Of a stretch of DNA of 64,000 bases, positions 26,718 through 36,033 are shown one piece after another (the first letter of the stretch is position 1; each line of letters opens with the position of its first letter). The notes under the pieces are model-generated. The model was not told the DNA's origin. It did not search any database and saw only the letters and a program-made list of their open reading frames with translations. The translations under genes and the position numbers were made by a program. The stretch spans positions 1,426,001 through 1,490,000 of the forward strand of contig NZ_SMRO01000001.1 of the NCBI RefSeq assembly GCF_004359985.1. Direction: 5' to 3'. Source of the DNA: Paraburkholderia flava. Lineage in GTDB: Bacteria > Pseudomonadota > Gammaproteobacteria > Burkholderiales > Burkholderiaceae.

Positions 26718-27614
26718 CTAGAAGCACCCATACCGTGCAACCGCTGAACGCAACCCACGTCGCCGCGTCGTATCACCGAGACCGACGCGGCACAGCATGT
26801 CGATCTCCATCCGGTCGAGCACCGTGAAGCACGGATCGGAATTGACGTGGGCTGAATCTGCATGGACCTGGAACGGCCGCTGACCAAACGGCGTATCGAC
26901 GATCCTGACGATCGCGTCGCTCACCATCGCGATGTCGGCATCGGGTGGCGCCATTGATGCGAGCGCGTCGATGGCATTGCAGGGGCTGGGTTCGCGCGTC
27001 GCCTCGTTCTTCTGCGCGGCAGATTCGCCAGGCACCCCCGGCACCACGATCGACGTCTCGATACCCCAGCGCGACACTTCGCGTGCGTATTGAATTGCGA
27101 GTTCGTCCATCGCCGCTCTCGCCGCGAAATACGGCGCAAGAAAAAGCGACTTGCCGGCTGTCGAACTGCAACCCGACACCCACACCAGCAGTCCCTGCCC
27201 CTGCCGGCGCAGATACGGCAGCACCGCGCGATTCACGCGTTGCGTGCTCAGCACGTTCATGTCGTAGAGGTGCGCGTACTGTTCCGGCGTGAACGCTTCG
27301 GCGGGACCGAACGCCATGTGGCCGGTGTTATGCACGAGGATGTCGATGCGACCGGCGCCGGTGATCACGTGCCGCGCGGCGGCATCAGCGGATTCCTGCG
27401 ACTGCGCATCGAGTTCGACGACGCGCAGATCGACGGTGTTGATCTCCGCGAACTCCATCATCTGCGCGACGGTCGGCGCGTTACGCTCCGACGTATGATT
27501 CATCGCCGCGTAGACGATGTGTCCGGCTTTAGCGAGCGCTTCTGCGGTCAGGCGACCGAATCCGCTCGAAGCACCGGTAACGAGAGCCACGCTCGACCGT
27601 CTCGCTGCGCTCAT
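26718..27614 (-). CDS. Short-chain dehydrogenase/reductase with altered YxxxK motif
   Basis: A 298-residue classical-type SDR. The Rossmann glycine motif TGASSGFGRL, the LVHNTGH (NAG-like) motif and the catalytic Ser region WVSGCSS are present. The usual YxxxK catalytic pair reads YFAAR, with Arg in place of Lys. This could weaken activity or mark an unusual branch. ATG 27614 with GGAGTG upstream is preferred over a longer frame. It lies 131 bp downstream of a TetR gene in the same direction and about 190 bp upstream of the isochorismatase-like gene. Confidence 0.82.
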   Translation of the reverse strand: MSAARRSSVALVTGASSGFGRLTAEALAKAGHIVYAAMNHTSERNAPTVAQMMEFAEINTVDLRVVELDAQSQESADAAARHVITGAGRIDILVHNTGHMAFGPAEAFTPEQYAHLYDMNVLSTQRVNRAVLPYLRRQGQGLLVWVSGCSSTAGKSLFLAPYFAARAAMDELAIQYAREVSRWGIETSIVVPGVPGESAAQKNEATREPSPCNAIDALASMAPPDADIAMVSDAIVRIVDTPFGQRPFQVHADSAHVNSDPCFTVLDRMEIDMLCRVGLGDTTRRRGLRSAVARYGCF

Positions 27615-27745
27615 CGAACACTCCAGATGGGTGGGGAACACGGAAACGATGATCACCGATACATCGGTAAAGATCATTCCTGGCGTGTTGCCATCACTGT
27701 TCCATCTGCTTTAACTATGCGAGTGATGTTTGCGCATGAGGCGGC

Positions 27746-28348
27746 TTAGCGGCGTAGCGCAGTCTCCTGTTCTTCAGGCCATGCGGCCATCGCCGCATCG
27801 ATCATCCGGTTGAGCGTGCCGCGATCGGCACCGGCGGATGCGAAATTGATGACCGCCTGCTGCACGCCAAGAAAATGCCATGCGAGTGACTCGACGTCCG
27901 CCTTACGCGTCAACTCCTTGTTCCGGATGCCCTTGCGCATGATGCCGATCAACACATCGCGCTGGCTCGCGAGCGCGGCCATCGCAGCGTCCCGCCCTGC
28001 TGCAGACAGCTCCACCGTCTCCGCACAGCTTCTCGCGATCAGACAGCCGGCAGGACGCTGCGCTGCCGATGGATCGGGAATGAACGCGCGCAGCACCGCC
28101 GCGAGCTGTTCGCGCGCGGTCTCGCCCTGCGCCGCATTCATCCGGCGCAGCACACGCTCGGTGTAGGCCTGCAGTGCTTCGACGAACAGGCTGTCCTTGT
28201 CGCCGAATCGCTGGTACATGCTGGACCGGGACAAACTCATCGCGTTCGTCAGATCGCTGATGGACGCGGCCGCATAGCCACGGCGCCAGAAGACGTTGAC
28301 CGCTGCCGCCATTACCGTGCTCTCGTCGAACTGTGGTTTTCCGCTCAT
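27746..28348 (-). CDS. TetR-family repressor
   Basis: A 200-residue TetR regulator. The N-terminal HTH covers about residues 10-55 (VNVFWRRGYAAASISDLT, SRSSMYQRFGDKDSLF) and is followed by a ligand-binding domain of the AcuR/YcdC-like type with PAGCLIARSC. ATG 28348 has GGGAG six bases upstream, better than ATG 28366, which lies beside the operator. It is divergent from an NmrA-like gene, and a near-perfect 18-bp inverted repeat sits between the two. It should repress that gene and itself. Confidence 0.9.
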   Translation of the reverse strand: MSGKPQFDESTVMAAAVNVFWRRGYAAASISDLTNAMSLSRSSMYQRFGDKDSLFVEALQAYTERVLRRMNAAQGETAREQLAAVLRAFIPDPSAAQRPAGCLIARSCAETVELSAAGRDAAMAALASQRDVLIGIMRKGIRNKELTRKADVESLAWHFLGVQQAVINFASAGADRGTLNRMIDAAMAAWPEEQETALRR

Positions 28349-28366
28349 TGAATCTCCCGTTGACAT

Positions 28367-28409
28367 CCTGGAACGATCGATCCATTATACCTGGACCGAT
28401 CGTTCCAGG
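28367..28409. promoter_or_regulatory. TetR operator: 18-bp inverted repeat between tetR and nmrA-like genes
   Basis: The left arm CCTGGAACGATCGATCCA (28367-28384) and the right arm TGGACCGATCGTTCCAGG (28392-28409) are inverted copies matching at 17 of 18 positions, with a 7-bp AT-rich centre containing a TATACC -10-like element. It begins 19 bp from the tetR ATG and ends 15 bp before the nmrA-like ATG, so binding would block both promoters. Confidence 0.85.
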
Positions 28410-28424
28410 ACAACCCGCAGGAGA

Positions 28425-29321
28425 ATGACGTTGGAAAAATTGCCTCCACAGCCGCGTAAACCCAGAATCGCGATTGCCGGCGCAACCGGACGCGTCGGCT
28501 CCGCACTGACGAGCCTTCTTGCCGCCGATCCTGTCGATGTGGTTGCGTTGAGCCGCCGGCCCGGGCAAGCGCAGTTGCCGGATGGCGTTGCAGCGGTCGC
28601 CGTCGATTTCGACAACGCGCCCCACACGCTCGTAGCTGCGCTGACGGGCGCCGATCGATTGTTCATCGCGCAGGGGACGTCACCGCGTCAGGTCGCCAAC
28701 GAGATTGCATTGATCGACGCTGCCGTTGCCGCCGGGGTCGGTCATATCGTCAAGCTCTCGGCGATGGGGCCCGCGACGCGGTTGAATCCGCTTGCATGGC
28801 ATATGGAAATCGAGGCGCATCTCGCGAGGCAACCGGTCGCGTCGACGGCCCTTCGTCCGTCGGCATTCGCGGACGTTTTCAATCGCTTTGCAGAGCCGAT
28901 CGCCACCGGTTCGTGGGCGGGTGCTGCTGGCAACGGGCGAATTAATTTCATCGATACGCGCGACGTCGCTAAAGCCGCACACAGCGCGTTACTCGAGGAC
29001 GTCGAGCCGCAGTCGCAGCGTGCGTACCATCTGACCGGCCCGCGCGCGTGGACCATGCCGCAGATCGCCGACGAGCTTTCTCGCTTGCTCGGTCGCCGCG
29101 TCGACTATCAACACCGTTCGCCTGATGAGCAAAGCGCTGCGTTGCTTGCCGCAGGTCTCGCACCCTTCGTGGTGGATCTGCTGGTCGGCCTCGATCAGAT
29201 GTTCCGCGACTCTGTGCTCGCAGAAACGACGTCGACATTCGAAGAGCTTACCGGCGAAGCACCTCGTCCGTTCACTGCGTGGCTCGCGGAAAACGCCGAG
29301 CTATTCCACAAGCAGGCGTGA
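28425..29321 (+). CDS. NmrA/SDR-a-type NAD(P)-binding protein
   Basis: A 298-residue atypical short-chain dehydrogenase of the NmrA/YtfG (quinone-reductase or redox-sensor) kind. The dinucleotide motif is IAGATGRVGSAL near residue 16. The later blocks are LFIAQGTS, HIVKLSAMG and ALRPSAFADVF, with INFIDTRDVA in the C-terminal part. AGGAG precedes ATG 28425. It probably reduces or senses a reactive small molecule; the TetR next door and the operator suggest inducible expression. Confidence 0.86.
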   Translation: MTLEKLPPQPRKPRIAIAGATGRVGSALTSLLAADPVDVVALSRRPGQAQLPDGVAAVAVDFDNAPHTLVAALTGADRLFIAQGTSPRQVANEIALIDAAVAAGVGHIVKLSAMGPATRLNPLAWHMEIEAHLARQPVASTALRPSAFADVFNRFAEPIATGSWAGAAGNGRINFIDTRDVAKAAHSALLEDVEPQSQRAYHLTGPRAWTMPQIADELSRLLGRRVDYQHRSPDEQSAALLAAGLAPFVVDLLVGLDQMFRDSVLAETTSTFEELTGEAPRPFTAWLAENAELFHKQA

Positions 29322-29370
29322 CCTTCGTCACATGCTTTTTCCCAGATCGTTCAACCACAGGTTCCCACAG

Positions 29371-29832
29371 ATGAAACGCACCATCCTCTCCATTCTTGCA
29401 GCCATCGCCCTCACATCGGCCGCACACGCAGCCACGCCGTCGCACGAAGCCGAAGCCCGCGCGCTATTCACGAAGTTCGTCGCGGCACAGAATGCACACG
29501 ACCCGAGCGCGGTGCGATCGATGTTGTGGGATTCGCCGCAGATGCTGTTCTTTTCGCGCGGCGTGGAAACCCGGGGCGCCGACACGGTAGTCAAGCGATT
29601 CAGCGACTACTATCAGGGCACATGGCACCTCGAACCCGACATGTCGAAGTTCGACACCGCGACAATCACCGACAACGTCGTGCAGATTCTCGTGCCCATC
29701 GTCTTCACGCGCGCACTGCCGGGCGGCCAGCCGCAAAGCAACACGTTCCTGATCAGTCAGACCTTCGTGAAGGACGCGCACGGCTGGCACGTCGCGTCGA
29801 TCCTGCCGGTCGCCAATACGCAGCTCAAGTAA
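29371..29832 (+). CDS. Secreted SnoaL/NTF2-fold protein
   Basis: A 153-residue exported protein. The signal peptide ends near residue 20 (TSAAHAATP), and a cone-shaped NTF2/SnoaL-like domain follows (ALFTKFVAAQNAHDPSAVRSML, TFVKDAHGWHVASILPV). Such domains bind small hydrophobic ligands or act as isomerases; no clear catalytic pair is visible. It follows the nmrA-like gene by 49 bp and may be in its operon. It is convergent with the EmrAB-type efflux operon, only 3 bp apart at the stops. Confidence 0.78.
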   Translation: MKRTILSILAAIALTSAAHAATPSHEAEARALFTKFVAAQNAHDPSAVRSMLWDSPQMLFFSRGVETRGADTVVKRFSDYYQGTWHLEPDMSKFDTATITDNVVQILVPIVFTRALPGGQPQSNTFLISQTFVKDAHGWHVASILPVANTQLK

Positions 29833-29835
29833 TCA

Positions 29836-31377
29836 TCAACGCGATGCGGAGGCGTTCGCATAAGTCGACTCCCATCCGCCGCCGAGTGCCTTGCACAGCG
29901 TGACCAGATTCGCGGCGGCGCTCGCCTGGCTTCGTTCGGCGTTGCTCTGCGCGTCGAGCAGTTGCTTCTGCACGTTGAGCACGTCGAGATAGTCGAGCGC
30001 GCCTGCCTTGTAGCGTTGTTGCGCGACCGACAGTGCGCGCTGGTTCAGCGAAACAACGGTAGTCAGCTTGTCGCGACGCAATTGCTCGGCATCGTAGACG
30101 ACCAGTGCATCGTCCACTTCGCGCCACGCTTCGAGGACGGTACGTTTGTAGACGATCGCGGCCTCCTGCTGCTGCGCCTCGCGCAGATGCAGCGTCCCCT
30201 TCAGACGTCCGCCCTCGAAGATCGGCATCGTGATCGAAGGGCCGACGATAAATTGTCCCGACGCCCAGTTCGCGAGATTCGACAGTTGAAGGCTCTGAAA
30301 ACCCGCGCTGCCGTTCAACGAGATGCGCGGATAGAAGTCGGCCTTCGCCATGCCGATCGATGCGGTCGCCGCATGCAGTTCCGCTTCCGCTTTCCGGATG
30401 TCCGGCCTGCGTTGCACCAGTTCCGATGGAAAACCGATCGGCACCTGTCCCGGCAGCGCGGGAATGTCGTGCGGTTCGCCCAGTGTTTGCGCAAGCGCGC
30501 CCGGTTCCTCGGCGAGCAATACACCGATTGCGTTGATCGTCGTCGTGCTTCGCGATTCGAGTGTCGGAATCAGGCTTTCGATCGATGCGACCTGCGCCGC
30601 CGCGTTGGCGACGTCGAGATCGGTCGTCACGCCTTCGTGTGCGCGCACCTGCGTGAGCTTCGCGGTGTCGCGCGCGATCTCCAGATTCTGTCGCGCGATC
30701 CGCAGCAACGCCTGCGTATCGCGCAACTCGATATAGTCGCGCGCGAGTTCGGCGCGCGCGGACAGCAACACGGCGTTGCGGTCTTCCCATGAGGCATCCG
30801 ACAACGCGGATGCCGCTTCGACGCCGCGCCGCACACGTCCCCAGATATCCACTTCCCACGATGCATCGAAGCCCGTCTGATAGAGGTTGTACGCGGGCGA
30901 ACCCTTCGCGCCCGGCAACGGTGCGACGCCGGTCGGCGCATCGCCCGCAGCGGATTGCGCCTGCGTGCCAGTCGGACTCACGCCCAACAGCCCCAGGATG
31001 CCGTTCGGGCTGCCGCGCTCGCGGTCGTACGATGCGGCACCATCGAGCGTCGGGTATTCCGCCGCACCGGCGACGCGTCGCTCCGCACGGCTTTGACGAA
31101 GACGCGCCGACGCCGCGGCCACATCGAGATTCGCCTCGGCCAGTTGCTGTTCGAGCGCGTTCAACGTGGGATCGTCGAACAGCGTCCACCAGTCGCGGTT
31201 GAAATCGGCCTCGACGGCCTTGCTCGGTGCCTGTGCACCGTTAGTACGCTCGAAGACCTGCGGCGGCGTGGTCGATGTCGGACGCTCGAAATCCGGTCCC
31301 ACCGTGCAGCCCGCGATCGCGAAGCAGGCGAGTATTGCCAGTGTGGGCATGCGGAACGAAAGATCGCGCGTGTTCAT
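29836..31377 (-). CDS. NodT-family outer-membrane efflux lipoprotein
   Basis: A 513-residue outer-membrane factor. The lipoprotein signal ends AILACFAIAGC (Cys24), and the mature start TVGPDFERP is typical of NodT/OprM-type factors. Two TolC repeats follow, with QTGFDASWEVDIWGRVRR and GPSITMPIFEGGRLKG. It is the last gene of an MFS-HlyD-outer-membrane factor operon and overlaps the adaptor stop (ATGA). It forms the outer-membrane channel of the tripartite pump. Confidence 0.92.
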   Translation of the reverse strand: MNTRDLSFRMPTLAILACFAIAGCTVGPDFERPTSTTPPQVFERTNGAQAPSKAVEADFNRDWWTLFDDPTLNALEQQLAEANLDVAAASARLRQSRAERRVAGAAEYPTLDGAASYDRERGSPNGILGLLGVSPTGTQAQSAAGDAPTGVAPLPGAKGSPAYNLYQTGFDASWEVDIWGRVRRGVEAASALSDASWEDRNAVLLSARAELARDYIELRDTQALLRIARQNLEIARDTAKLTQVRAHEGVTTDLDVANAAAQVASIESLIPTLESRSTTTINAIGVLLAEEPGALAQTLGEPHDIPALPGQVPIGFPSELVQRRPDIRKAEAELHAATASIGMAKADFYPRISLNGSAGFQSLQLSNLANWASGQFIVGPSITMPIFEGGRLKGTLHLREAQQQEAAIVYKRTVLEAWREVDDALVVYDAEQLRRDKLTTVVSLNQRALSVAQQRYKAGALDYLDVLNVQKQLLDAQSNAERSQASAAANLVTLCKALGGGWESTYANASASR

Positions 31378-32450
31378 TTTATTTCTCCACCTTGCGCCAA
31401 CGTATCGGCATGCCCCGCGACGGTCACTTCCGCTTCGACCGACAGTCCCACGCTCAACGCGGCCGCCGCTTCCTGATTCCGGTCGATGCTGATCTTCACC
31501 GGCACACGCTGGACCACCTTCGTGAAGTTGCCCGTCGCGTTGTCGGGGGCGATCGGTGCGAAGCTCACGCCGGTCGCCGGAGCAAGACTGTCGATGCGTC
31601 CGCGAATCGCCACGCCGGGAAAACTGTCGACCTTGATCCGCACGTTCTCGCCCGGCCGCATCCGCGTGATCTGGTTTTCCTGAAAATTGGCGACGACGTA
31701 CGCATCCGAAAGCGGCACGATTGCCAGCACCGGTGCGCCAGGCGTCACGAATGCGCCGACCCGTGCGGTACGTCTGCCGATCTTGCCGTCGACGGGCGCG
31801 TGAATCTCCGTGTAGGACAAGTTGAGCTTTGCCTGTTCGAGCGCTGCGTCGGCGCGCGCGAGCGCACCGGCTGCCTTGTCGCGTTGCGTACGCAGCACGT
31901 TCAGATTCTGCTGGGTTGATTCGAGCGCGGCCTGGTCGTGCGCCTGTTGCGCGAGCTGACCGGCGAGCGTGCTCGACGCGTGCTGCTGCTCCTGAGCCGT
32001 GCCCGCTCCGGCGTCCGACAGGTTCTGATAACGCGTGGCATTGGCCCGCGCGAACTGGATCGCTGCATCGTCGGCTTTGAGCGTCGCGCGCGCCTGATCG
32101 ACGAGCGACGGTTGCCGCGCGATCTCCGCATCGTCGTTCGCAACCGACGCCTGTGCCGCAGCGACGTCCGCCTGCGCGCTCATCAACGCTGCCTTGAAGT
32201 CGCTATCGTCGATACGCACTAGCAGTTGTCCTGCCCTGACCGACTGGTTGTCGTCGACGAACACCTCGGCGATCTGCCCGGCGACGCGCGGTGCGACGAG
32301 CGTGAAATCGGCTGCGACGTACGCGTCGTTCGTCGATTCGGTGTTCGCGCTGCCGGTCAGGCTCGTACAGGCCCATGCGCCGACACCGACGACAACAACC
32401 AGCGCTGCAACGCGAATCATCTTGAGAGGAGATCGGATAGTGGAGGACAT
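31374..32450 (-). CDS. HlyD/EmrA-type periplasmic adaptor
   Basis: A 358-residue membrane fusion protein with one N-terminal transmembrane helix (about residues 10-28). The lipoyl halves are VAPRVAGQIAEVFVDDNQSV and IHAPVDGKIGRRTARVGAFV, with an extended alpha-helical hairpin between and a C-terminal beta-barrel. The long hairpin and MFS neighbour indicate the EmrA subgroup. Spacing is 12 bp from the MFS gene, with a 4-bp overlap into the outer-membrane gene. Confidence 0.93.
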   Translation of the reverse strand: MSSTIRSPLKMIRVAALVVVVGVGAWACTSLTGSANTESTNDAYVAADFTLVAPRVAGQIAEVFVDDNQSVRAGQLLVRIDDSDFKAALMSAQADVAAAQASVANDDAEIARQPSLVDQARATLKADDAAIQFARANATRYQNLSDAGAGTAQEQQHASSTLAGQLAQQAHDQAALESTQQNLNVLRTQRDKAAGALARADAALEQAKLNLSYTEIHAPVDGKIGRRTARVGAFVTPGAPVLAIVPLSDAYVVANFQENQITRMRPGENVRIKVDSFPGVAIRGRIDSLAPATGVSFAPIAPDNATGNFTKVVQRVPVKISIDRNQEAAAALSVGLSVEAEVTVAGHADTLAQGGEIK

Positions 32451-32462
32451 GAGTAGCGCCCC

Positions 32463-34088
32463 TTAATGCTTGGCTGGTGAAGGAGAGGGAGACGTCGTGC
32501 ACCACGGCGGATAAATGCGCACGGGCAACACAGGCACGAGGAAAAGAAGCGCGACGGCGACGCCGGCCATCACGCGGTAAAGATCCGCCGAGGTCAGCAC
32601 CAGCGCCTGCACGTGAACGCGGTGCGCGAGTTCGCCGAGACCGTGCGCCGCGTCGATGCTCTGGCTCGTCACCAACGCGTGATTGCCGAGGTGATCGACG
32701 AGCACGTTCGAATGAAGACGTTCGCGAGCGGTGCCCAGTCCTTCGATCAACGCTGTCGCCACCGCAGCGGAAAACGTCTTCAGCGAGTTGAACATCGCGG
32801 ACGCAAACGGACCGTCGGTCGGCGACAGGCCGGTAGTCACGCCCATCAGGATCGCGAGAATCATCATCGGCTGCGCGACGATCTGGATAGACTGAAGCCA
32901 GTAGAAGTTGTCGCGGATCCACTCGGACGTCACGAAGCTGCCCATCGCGCACGTTGCGACCATCAGGCACAGGCCGATCGCCATCACCCAGCGGTGATCG
33001 ACCCGTTTCTGATTCAACGCGGCCGCCGTCAGTGGCAGCACGATGAGCAGCGGAATTGCCACCAGCAGCGACAGCGGCGCCGTCTGCAGCGGCCGGTACG
33101 CGTGAACCCGCACGAGAAACTGACCCGGTATTGCGGCCACGCCCACCAGCAGGATGACCGCACCCGCGAGCGTCGTCAGTCCGTGCGCGAAGTTTCTGCG
33201 CGACAGCAGTTGCAGCTTGAAAAACGGCAGCGGATGAAACCATTCGTTGACGAGAAACGTCGCCAGCAGCAACCCGCCGCCAATAAACATCACGCGAATG
33301 AAACCGGAATCGAACCAGTCGAGACGATCGCCCTGCAGAAGACCGATCACCAGCATCGCGACCGCAGGAAACCCCGTTAAAAAGCCGGTCCAGTTGAATG
33401 CGCCGAGCCGTTCGAGTTTCAGCAGATCGTCGGGCAGCCCTCGCGCGATTGCCACGCAGCTGATGATTCCAAGCGGCACGATCTGCCAGAACGCCATCTG
33501 CCAGCCCGCGTATTCGGTCCACAGCGCAGCGAGCGGCGTGCCGAGCGCCGGTCCGAAGGTTGCGGTAAGCGCGTACCCGGCGAGCCCGTACAGCTTCTCC
33601 TTCGGAGGCAGATAGCGCAGCGCAACGATGATCAGCATCGGTGGCAGACAACCGCCCGCGATGCCCTGCATCACACGCAACGCGTAGAGCGCGGTCAGGT
33701 TCGGCGCGAACGGACACAGAATGCCAAAACACATCGTCGCGATCACCGCGCCGATCGTGAAGCGTTTCAGCGTGAACGTGATGCCGAACCACGGTGCGAA
33801 CACCATCGCCGAGACGTTGGCGGCCTCGAACAACGTGGTCAGCCAGGTTCCGTCGTCGTGACCGATCGACAGCGCACCCTGAATGTCCGCGAGCGCCTGC
33901 GCGGTGACCTGCTCGTTGAGAATCGCCAGCAGCGACGCAAGCAGCATCCCGACGAGACCGCACGCTACGCGCAGCGATAGTGCGGCTTGCTTTGATGTGG
34001 GTTGCGCGGGCGTTTGTTGCGCAGTCGCGAAGGCCGTCGCGATTTTCAGCAGGTTGCCGGTCATCATCGGAGTCTCGTTGCTGCTCAT
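32463..34088 (-). CDS. DHA2-family MFS drug efflux transporter (EmrB-like)
   Basis: A 541-residue, 14-helix drug:H+ antiporter of the EmrB/QacA group. The TM1 region reads NEQVTAQALADIQGAL, the TM4-5 region includes RVMQGIAGGCLPPM, and the antiporter motif C region is LTATFGPALGTPLAALW. The C-terminus is Pro/Ser-rich. It heads the three-gene operon and is divergent from a LysR gene across a 512-bp gap. The substrate is probably an aromatic or lipophilic toxicant; this is inferred. Confidence 0.93.
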   Translation of the reverse strand: MSSNETPMMTGNLLKIATAFATAQQTPAQPTSKQAALSLRVACGLVGMLLASLLAILNEQVTAQALADIQGALSIGHDDGTWLTTLFEAANVSAMVFAPWFGITFTLKRFTIGAVIATMCFGILCPFAPNLTALYALRVMQGIAGGCLPPMLIIVALRYLPPKEKLYGLAGYALTATFGPALGTPLAALWTEYAGWQMAFWQIVPLGIISCVAIARGLPDDLLKLERLGAFNWTGFLTGFPAVAMLVIGLLQGDRLDWFDSGFIRVMFIGGGLLLATFLVNEWFHPLPFFKLQLLSRRNFAHGLTTLAGAVILLVGVAAIPGQFLVRVHAYRPLQTAPLSLLVAIPLLIVLPLTAAALNQKRVDHRWVMAIGLCLMVATCAMGSFVTSEWIRDNFYWLQSIQIVAQPMMILAILMGVTTGLSPTDGPFASAMFNSLKTFSAAVATALIEGLGTARERLHSNVLVDHLGNHALVTSQSIDAAHGLGELAHRVHVQALVLTSADLYRVMAGVAVALLFLVPVLPVRIYPPWCTTSPSPSPAKH

Positions 34089-34600
34089 GGTCGGTAGTTC
34101 ATCTAAAGATTTCAGTGAGGTTGTGTGGAATCACGGTGCTGGCTTCCACGCGTCGCGCTCGCACGGTGACTTACTCAAGTTCGGGAGGCGACCGGTCTTT
34201 TTAAAGTCGGGAGCGGTGACGTTTCAGGCCAGTTAGTTTGCGAAACTGGCCAGTGTCATTGCACGCGGCTCATGCGTAACGTGTGCATTCATTGTCTGCG
34301 ATCGACCCGATTAACCGGAGTCCAGACTGGTTAACTCCTGGGCCAAAAGATGGGCGATTTTTGCCAATGCGCCAATGACGTCCCGATAGCGGTCGCGGGT
34401 TGAAAGAGTCTCTTTCCAGCCGTCGATGCGACCGGGTTCAGCGTGGGGACAGCGAACGGTGTTTTTCGTCGTTGGGAAAGCGTGCCGCGCGGGACATTTC
34501 CAGTTTTCTTTGCGCCATTCACCGATGCGAATCGTCACGACGCGGACCGCAACGCATAGAATCCCCGCATGTGGATGCCATCATCCGCGCAGGAGGTGAA
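34089..34600. other. 512-bp divergent regulatory region between MFS operon and LysR gene
   Basis: No coding frame of plausible composition was found. It must contain the promoters of the efflux operon (leftward) and the LysR gene (rightward). The most distinct element is the palindrome at 34227-34251. AGGAGG at its right end is the LysR ribosome site. Confidence 0.6.
34227..34251. promoter_or_regulatory. Palindromic operator candidate upstream of the EmrAB-type operon
   Basis: Perfect 8-bp arms GGCCAGTT (34227-34234) and AACTGGCC (34244-34251) flank a 9-bp AT-containing centre, about 140 bp upstream of the MFS gene. Size and position fit a LysR-type recognition site for the divergent regulator. 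Confidence 0.5.
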
Positions 34601-35533
34601 ATGGACAAATTGCGTGAGATGGAAATTTTCGTGGCGATCGTCGACCGGGGCAGCTTCACGGGTGCTGCCGAAAAAGTCGGCATGTCGGCCGCTGCGGTGT
34701 CGCGGGCGATCAATTCGCTGGAGTCCCGTCTCGGCACGCCGCTGCTTGCGCGGACCACCCGCTCGGTTCGTACGACCGATGCGGGTACGTCATACCTCGA
34801 AGCCTGCAGAAAAGTCATGGACACGATCACGGACGCGGAAGCGAGCATCGCAGTCGATCAACTGAACCCCGTCGGGACGTTGACCATTTCCGCGCCGGTG
34901 CTGTTCGGCCAGCGCTATGTGGCGCCGCTGATCAACGCGTTCGCGCTGCGCTACCCGGACGTCGACATCAATGCGGTGTACGCCGATCGCACGACGCGGC
35001 TGCTCGAAGAAGGCGTGGACATCGCGGTCCGCGTCGGCCATCTCGGCGATTCATCGACGTTCGCGATTCCGTTAGGCTTCGTGCGGCGTCGCACGTATGC
35101 CGCGCCCTCCTATCTCGCCGCGCACGGCGAACCACTGCATCCGAAAGATCTGAACGATCACCATTGCGTGTCGTTTACCGGCGTGTCGTTGCCGCTCGAG
35201 TGGGTATTCAACGAGAACGGTGCGAGATTGCCCGTCAGGCTGCAACCGCGCATGATCGTCGACCTGGGTCCGGCTGCGGTTCTTGCAGCGGTCGACGGTG
35301 TGGGGATTATTCAGTTGCTGTCGTATCAGGCGGCACCCGAGGTGCTCGACGGTTCGCTGCAACCGATCCTGACATCGTTCGAGCCCGAGTCGATCCCGGT
35401 GAGCCTGCTGCACGTCGAGCGGCGCAGCACCAGCGGCAAGATTCGCGCGTTCGCGGAGTTCGTTACTGAGACGCTACGCAAGAACGCGCAGCTTCAGGGC
35501 ATCGACGCGACCGCTACGCGTGCTTCGCGATAA
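34601..35533 (+). CDS. LysR-family regulator of the divergent efflux operon
   Basis: A 310-residue LysR regulator. The HTH lies in the first 60 residues (FTGAAEKVGMSAAAVSRAI, LLARTTRSVRTTDAG), followed by an effector-binding domain of the DmlR/AaeR-like group. ATG 34601 has a near-perfect AGGAGG seven bases upstream. The arrangement, divergent from an EmrAB-type pump with outer-membrane gene, is typical of aromatic-acid or drug-responsive control. Its 3' end overlaps the mug gene tail-to-tail by 40 bp. Confidence 0.92.
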   Translation: MDKLREMEIFVAIVDRGSFTGAAEKVGMSAAAVSRAINSLESRLGTPLLARTTRSVRTTDAGTSYLEACRKVMDTITDAEASIAVDQLNPVGTLTISAPVLFGQRYVAPLINAFALRYPDVDINAVYADRTTRLLEEGVDIAVRVGHLGDSSTFAIPLGFVRRRTYAAPSYLAAHGEPLHPKDLNDHHCVSFTGVSLPLEWVFNENGARLPVRLQPRMIVDLGPAAVLAAVDGVGIIQLLSYQAAPEVLDGSLQPILTSFEPESIPVSLLHVERRSTSGKIRAFAEFVTETLRKNAQLQGIDATATRASR

Positions 35534-36033
35534 GCGGTCACCAAGGCATCGAGGTCGAATGCGCGGTTCAGTCCGCTTGGATTCGGCAACACCCATGCAC
35601 GCGCGCCGCCGAACGGTTCCGCTTGCGCGCCCCACTCGATATCGCGTGTACCCGTGATCGCAGCGAACGCCATCTTGCCCAGGAACGCAACGTAACGTGG
35701 TGCGTAGCGCTCGATGTTCGACCGGAACGCATCGCCGGCCAGCTCGATTTCGGATCGCGACAGCTCGGCCGCACGCGCAGTCGCGCGCGGGACCACGGTG
35801 GTGAGACCGAAGCCGTAGCGAAGAATCGTGTGGTCGTCTTCGGGGCGAATCTGTTCGGGCGTGAAACCTGCAAGATGCAGTACTCGCCAGAACCGGTTGC
35901 TTCTGCCTTCGAAGTGATGGCCTGACGACGCCGCACGCATACCCGGGTTGATGCCGCAAAACACGAGCGACAGGCCGGGTTCGAGCAGATCGGGAAGGGA
36001 CGGCGACGCGCTCACATCGATCACGTCCTTCAC
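35494..36033 (-). CDS. mug: G/U mismatch-specific DNA glycosylase Mug
   Basis: A 179-residue member of the uracil-DNA-glycosylase superfamily, Mug branch. The active-site motif reads FCGINPGMRAA and the minor-groove intercalation motif LPNPSGLNRAF. The Asn of GINPG in place of an Asp is characteristic of Mug. It removes uracil or ethenocytosine opposite G. Its ATG overlaps the stop of the GlxA-type regulator upstream by 4 bp. Confidence 0.92.
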   Translation of the reverse strand: MKDVIDVSASPSLPDLLEPGLSLVFCGINPGMRAASSGHHFEGRSNRFWRVLHLAGFTPEQIRPEDDHTILRYGFGLTTVVPRATARAAELSRSEIELAGDAFRSNIERYAPRYVAFLGKMAFAAITGTRDIEWGAQAEPFGGARAWVLPNPSGLNRAFDLDALVTAYREARVAVASMP

